The translations under genes were made by a program, and so were the position numbers. This document shows, one piece after another, positions 63,961-64,000 of a stretch of DNA of 64,000 nucleotides. Each line of letters begins with the position of its first letter. The first letter of the stretch is position 1. The notes beneath the pieces are model-generated. The model did no database searches. It was given only the letters and a program-made list of their open reading frames with translations, and was not told where the DNA came from. The stretch is from the NCBI RefSeq assembly GCF_025725645.1, contig NZ_CP107007.1, positions 2,232,001-2,296,000 of the forward strand. The letters run 5' to 3'. Source of the stretch: Halomonas sp. GD1P12 (GTDB lineage Bacteria > Pseudomonadota > Gammaproteobacteria > Pseudomonadales > Halomonadaceae).

Positions 63961-64000
63961 GGATTTACTCTAATCCAACGGCGTAGCGGCCCGGTTTTCC

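Overview
The window reads as a chromosomal segment of a GC-rich gammaproteobacterium, most likely a halophile of the Halomonas/Chromohalobacter group. The reasons are the gene order nudF-yqiB-cpdA, the proteobacterial housekeeping genes (greB, rsmC, cmoM, cysD), several TRAP transporters, and a sugar-acid locus whose dehydratase and dehydrogenase look like the ManD/RspB pair known from Chromohalobacter. This assignment is inference; no rRNA is present. I see no insertion sequence, prophage or CRISPR array. There is one tRNA, tRNA-Arg(CCU).

Layout. 1-10.5 kb is mostly housekeeping: the end of cysD, the nudF-yqiB-cpdA operon, a TPR protein, greB, an arsRCB arsenic operon with an operator over its start codon, a SIMPL-domain protein, cmoM-rsmC and an amidase. 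10.6-32.5 kb is a hexuronate/aldonate catabolic island. It holds a LacI-type regulator with a sugar-acid kinase, a 2-hydroxyacid dehydrogenase and a HAD phosphatase; the opposing uxaC-uxuB-uxuA genes; a TRAP transporter joined to a cytoplasmic GH31 glycosidase and a UxuR-type regulator; and a second operon of gntR-manD-rspB-TRAP with a neighbouring FMN-dependent hydroxyacid dehydrogenase. Together they give glucuronate to fructuronate (UxaC), fructuronate to mannonate (UxuB), mannonate to 2-keto-3-deoxygluconate (UxuA and/or ManD) and then phosphorylation (KdgK). RspB probably feeds L-gulonate in at fructuronate. No KDPG aldolase and no uxaA/uxaB are in view.

32.9-34.7 kb holds small envelope proteins: a CAP-domain protein, CreA and a secreted protein with a lone STN domain. 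34.7-51.1 kb is one type I secretion operon read on the minus strand: a 3,857-residue adhesin, then TolC, ABC transporter and HlyD-type adaptor. The adhesin has a BapA-like N-terminus with a TAAG motif resembling LapG cleavage sites, a Pro/Glu-rich linker, 23 Ig-like repeats in five-repeat superblocks of about 1.36 kb, further Ig-like domains and two RTX-like segments.

51.6-62.8 kb holds a PPOX flavoprotein, a DUF333 lipoprotein and a second sugar-acid or hydroxyacid cluster. That cluster has a GntR regulator and an IlvD/Edd dehydratase (with a probable frameshift at its C-terminus) divergent from tctCBA, a mandelate-racemase-type enolase, a DHDPS-like lyase, a D-2-hydroxyacid dehydrogenase and an FMN alpha-hydroxyacid dehydrogenase. 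The window ends with tRNA-Arg and an AEC-family permease.

The most notable signals are the higher-order repeat architecture and possible releasable anchor of the adhesin, the TRAP-GH31 operon that may import an acidic alpha-glycoside, and the hydroxyacid stereochemistry cassette at 58.5-62.8 kb. All functions are inferred from sequence by eye; no database search was run.
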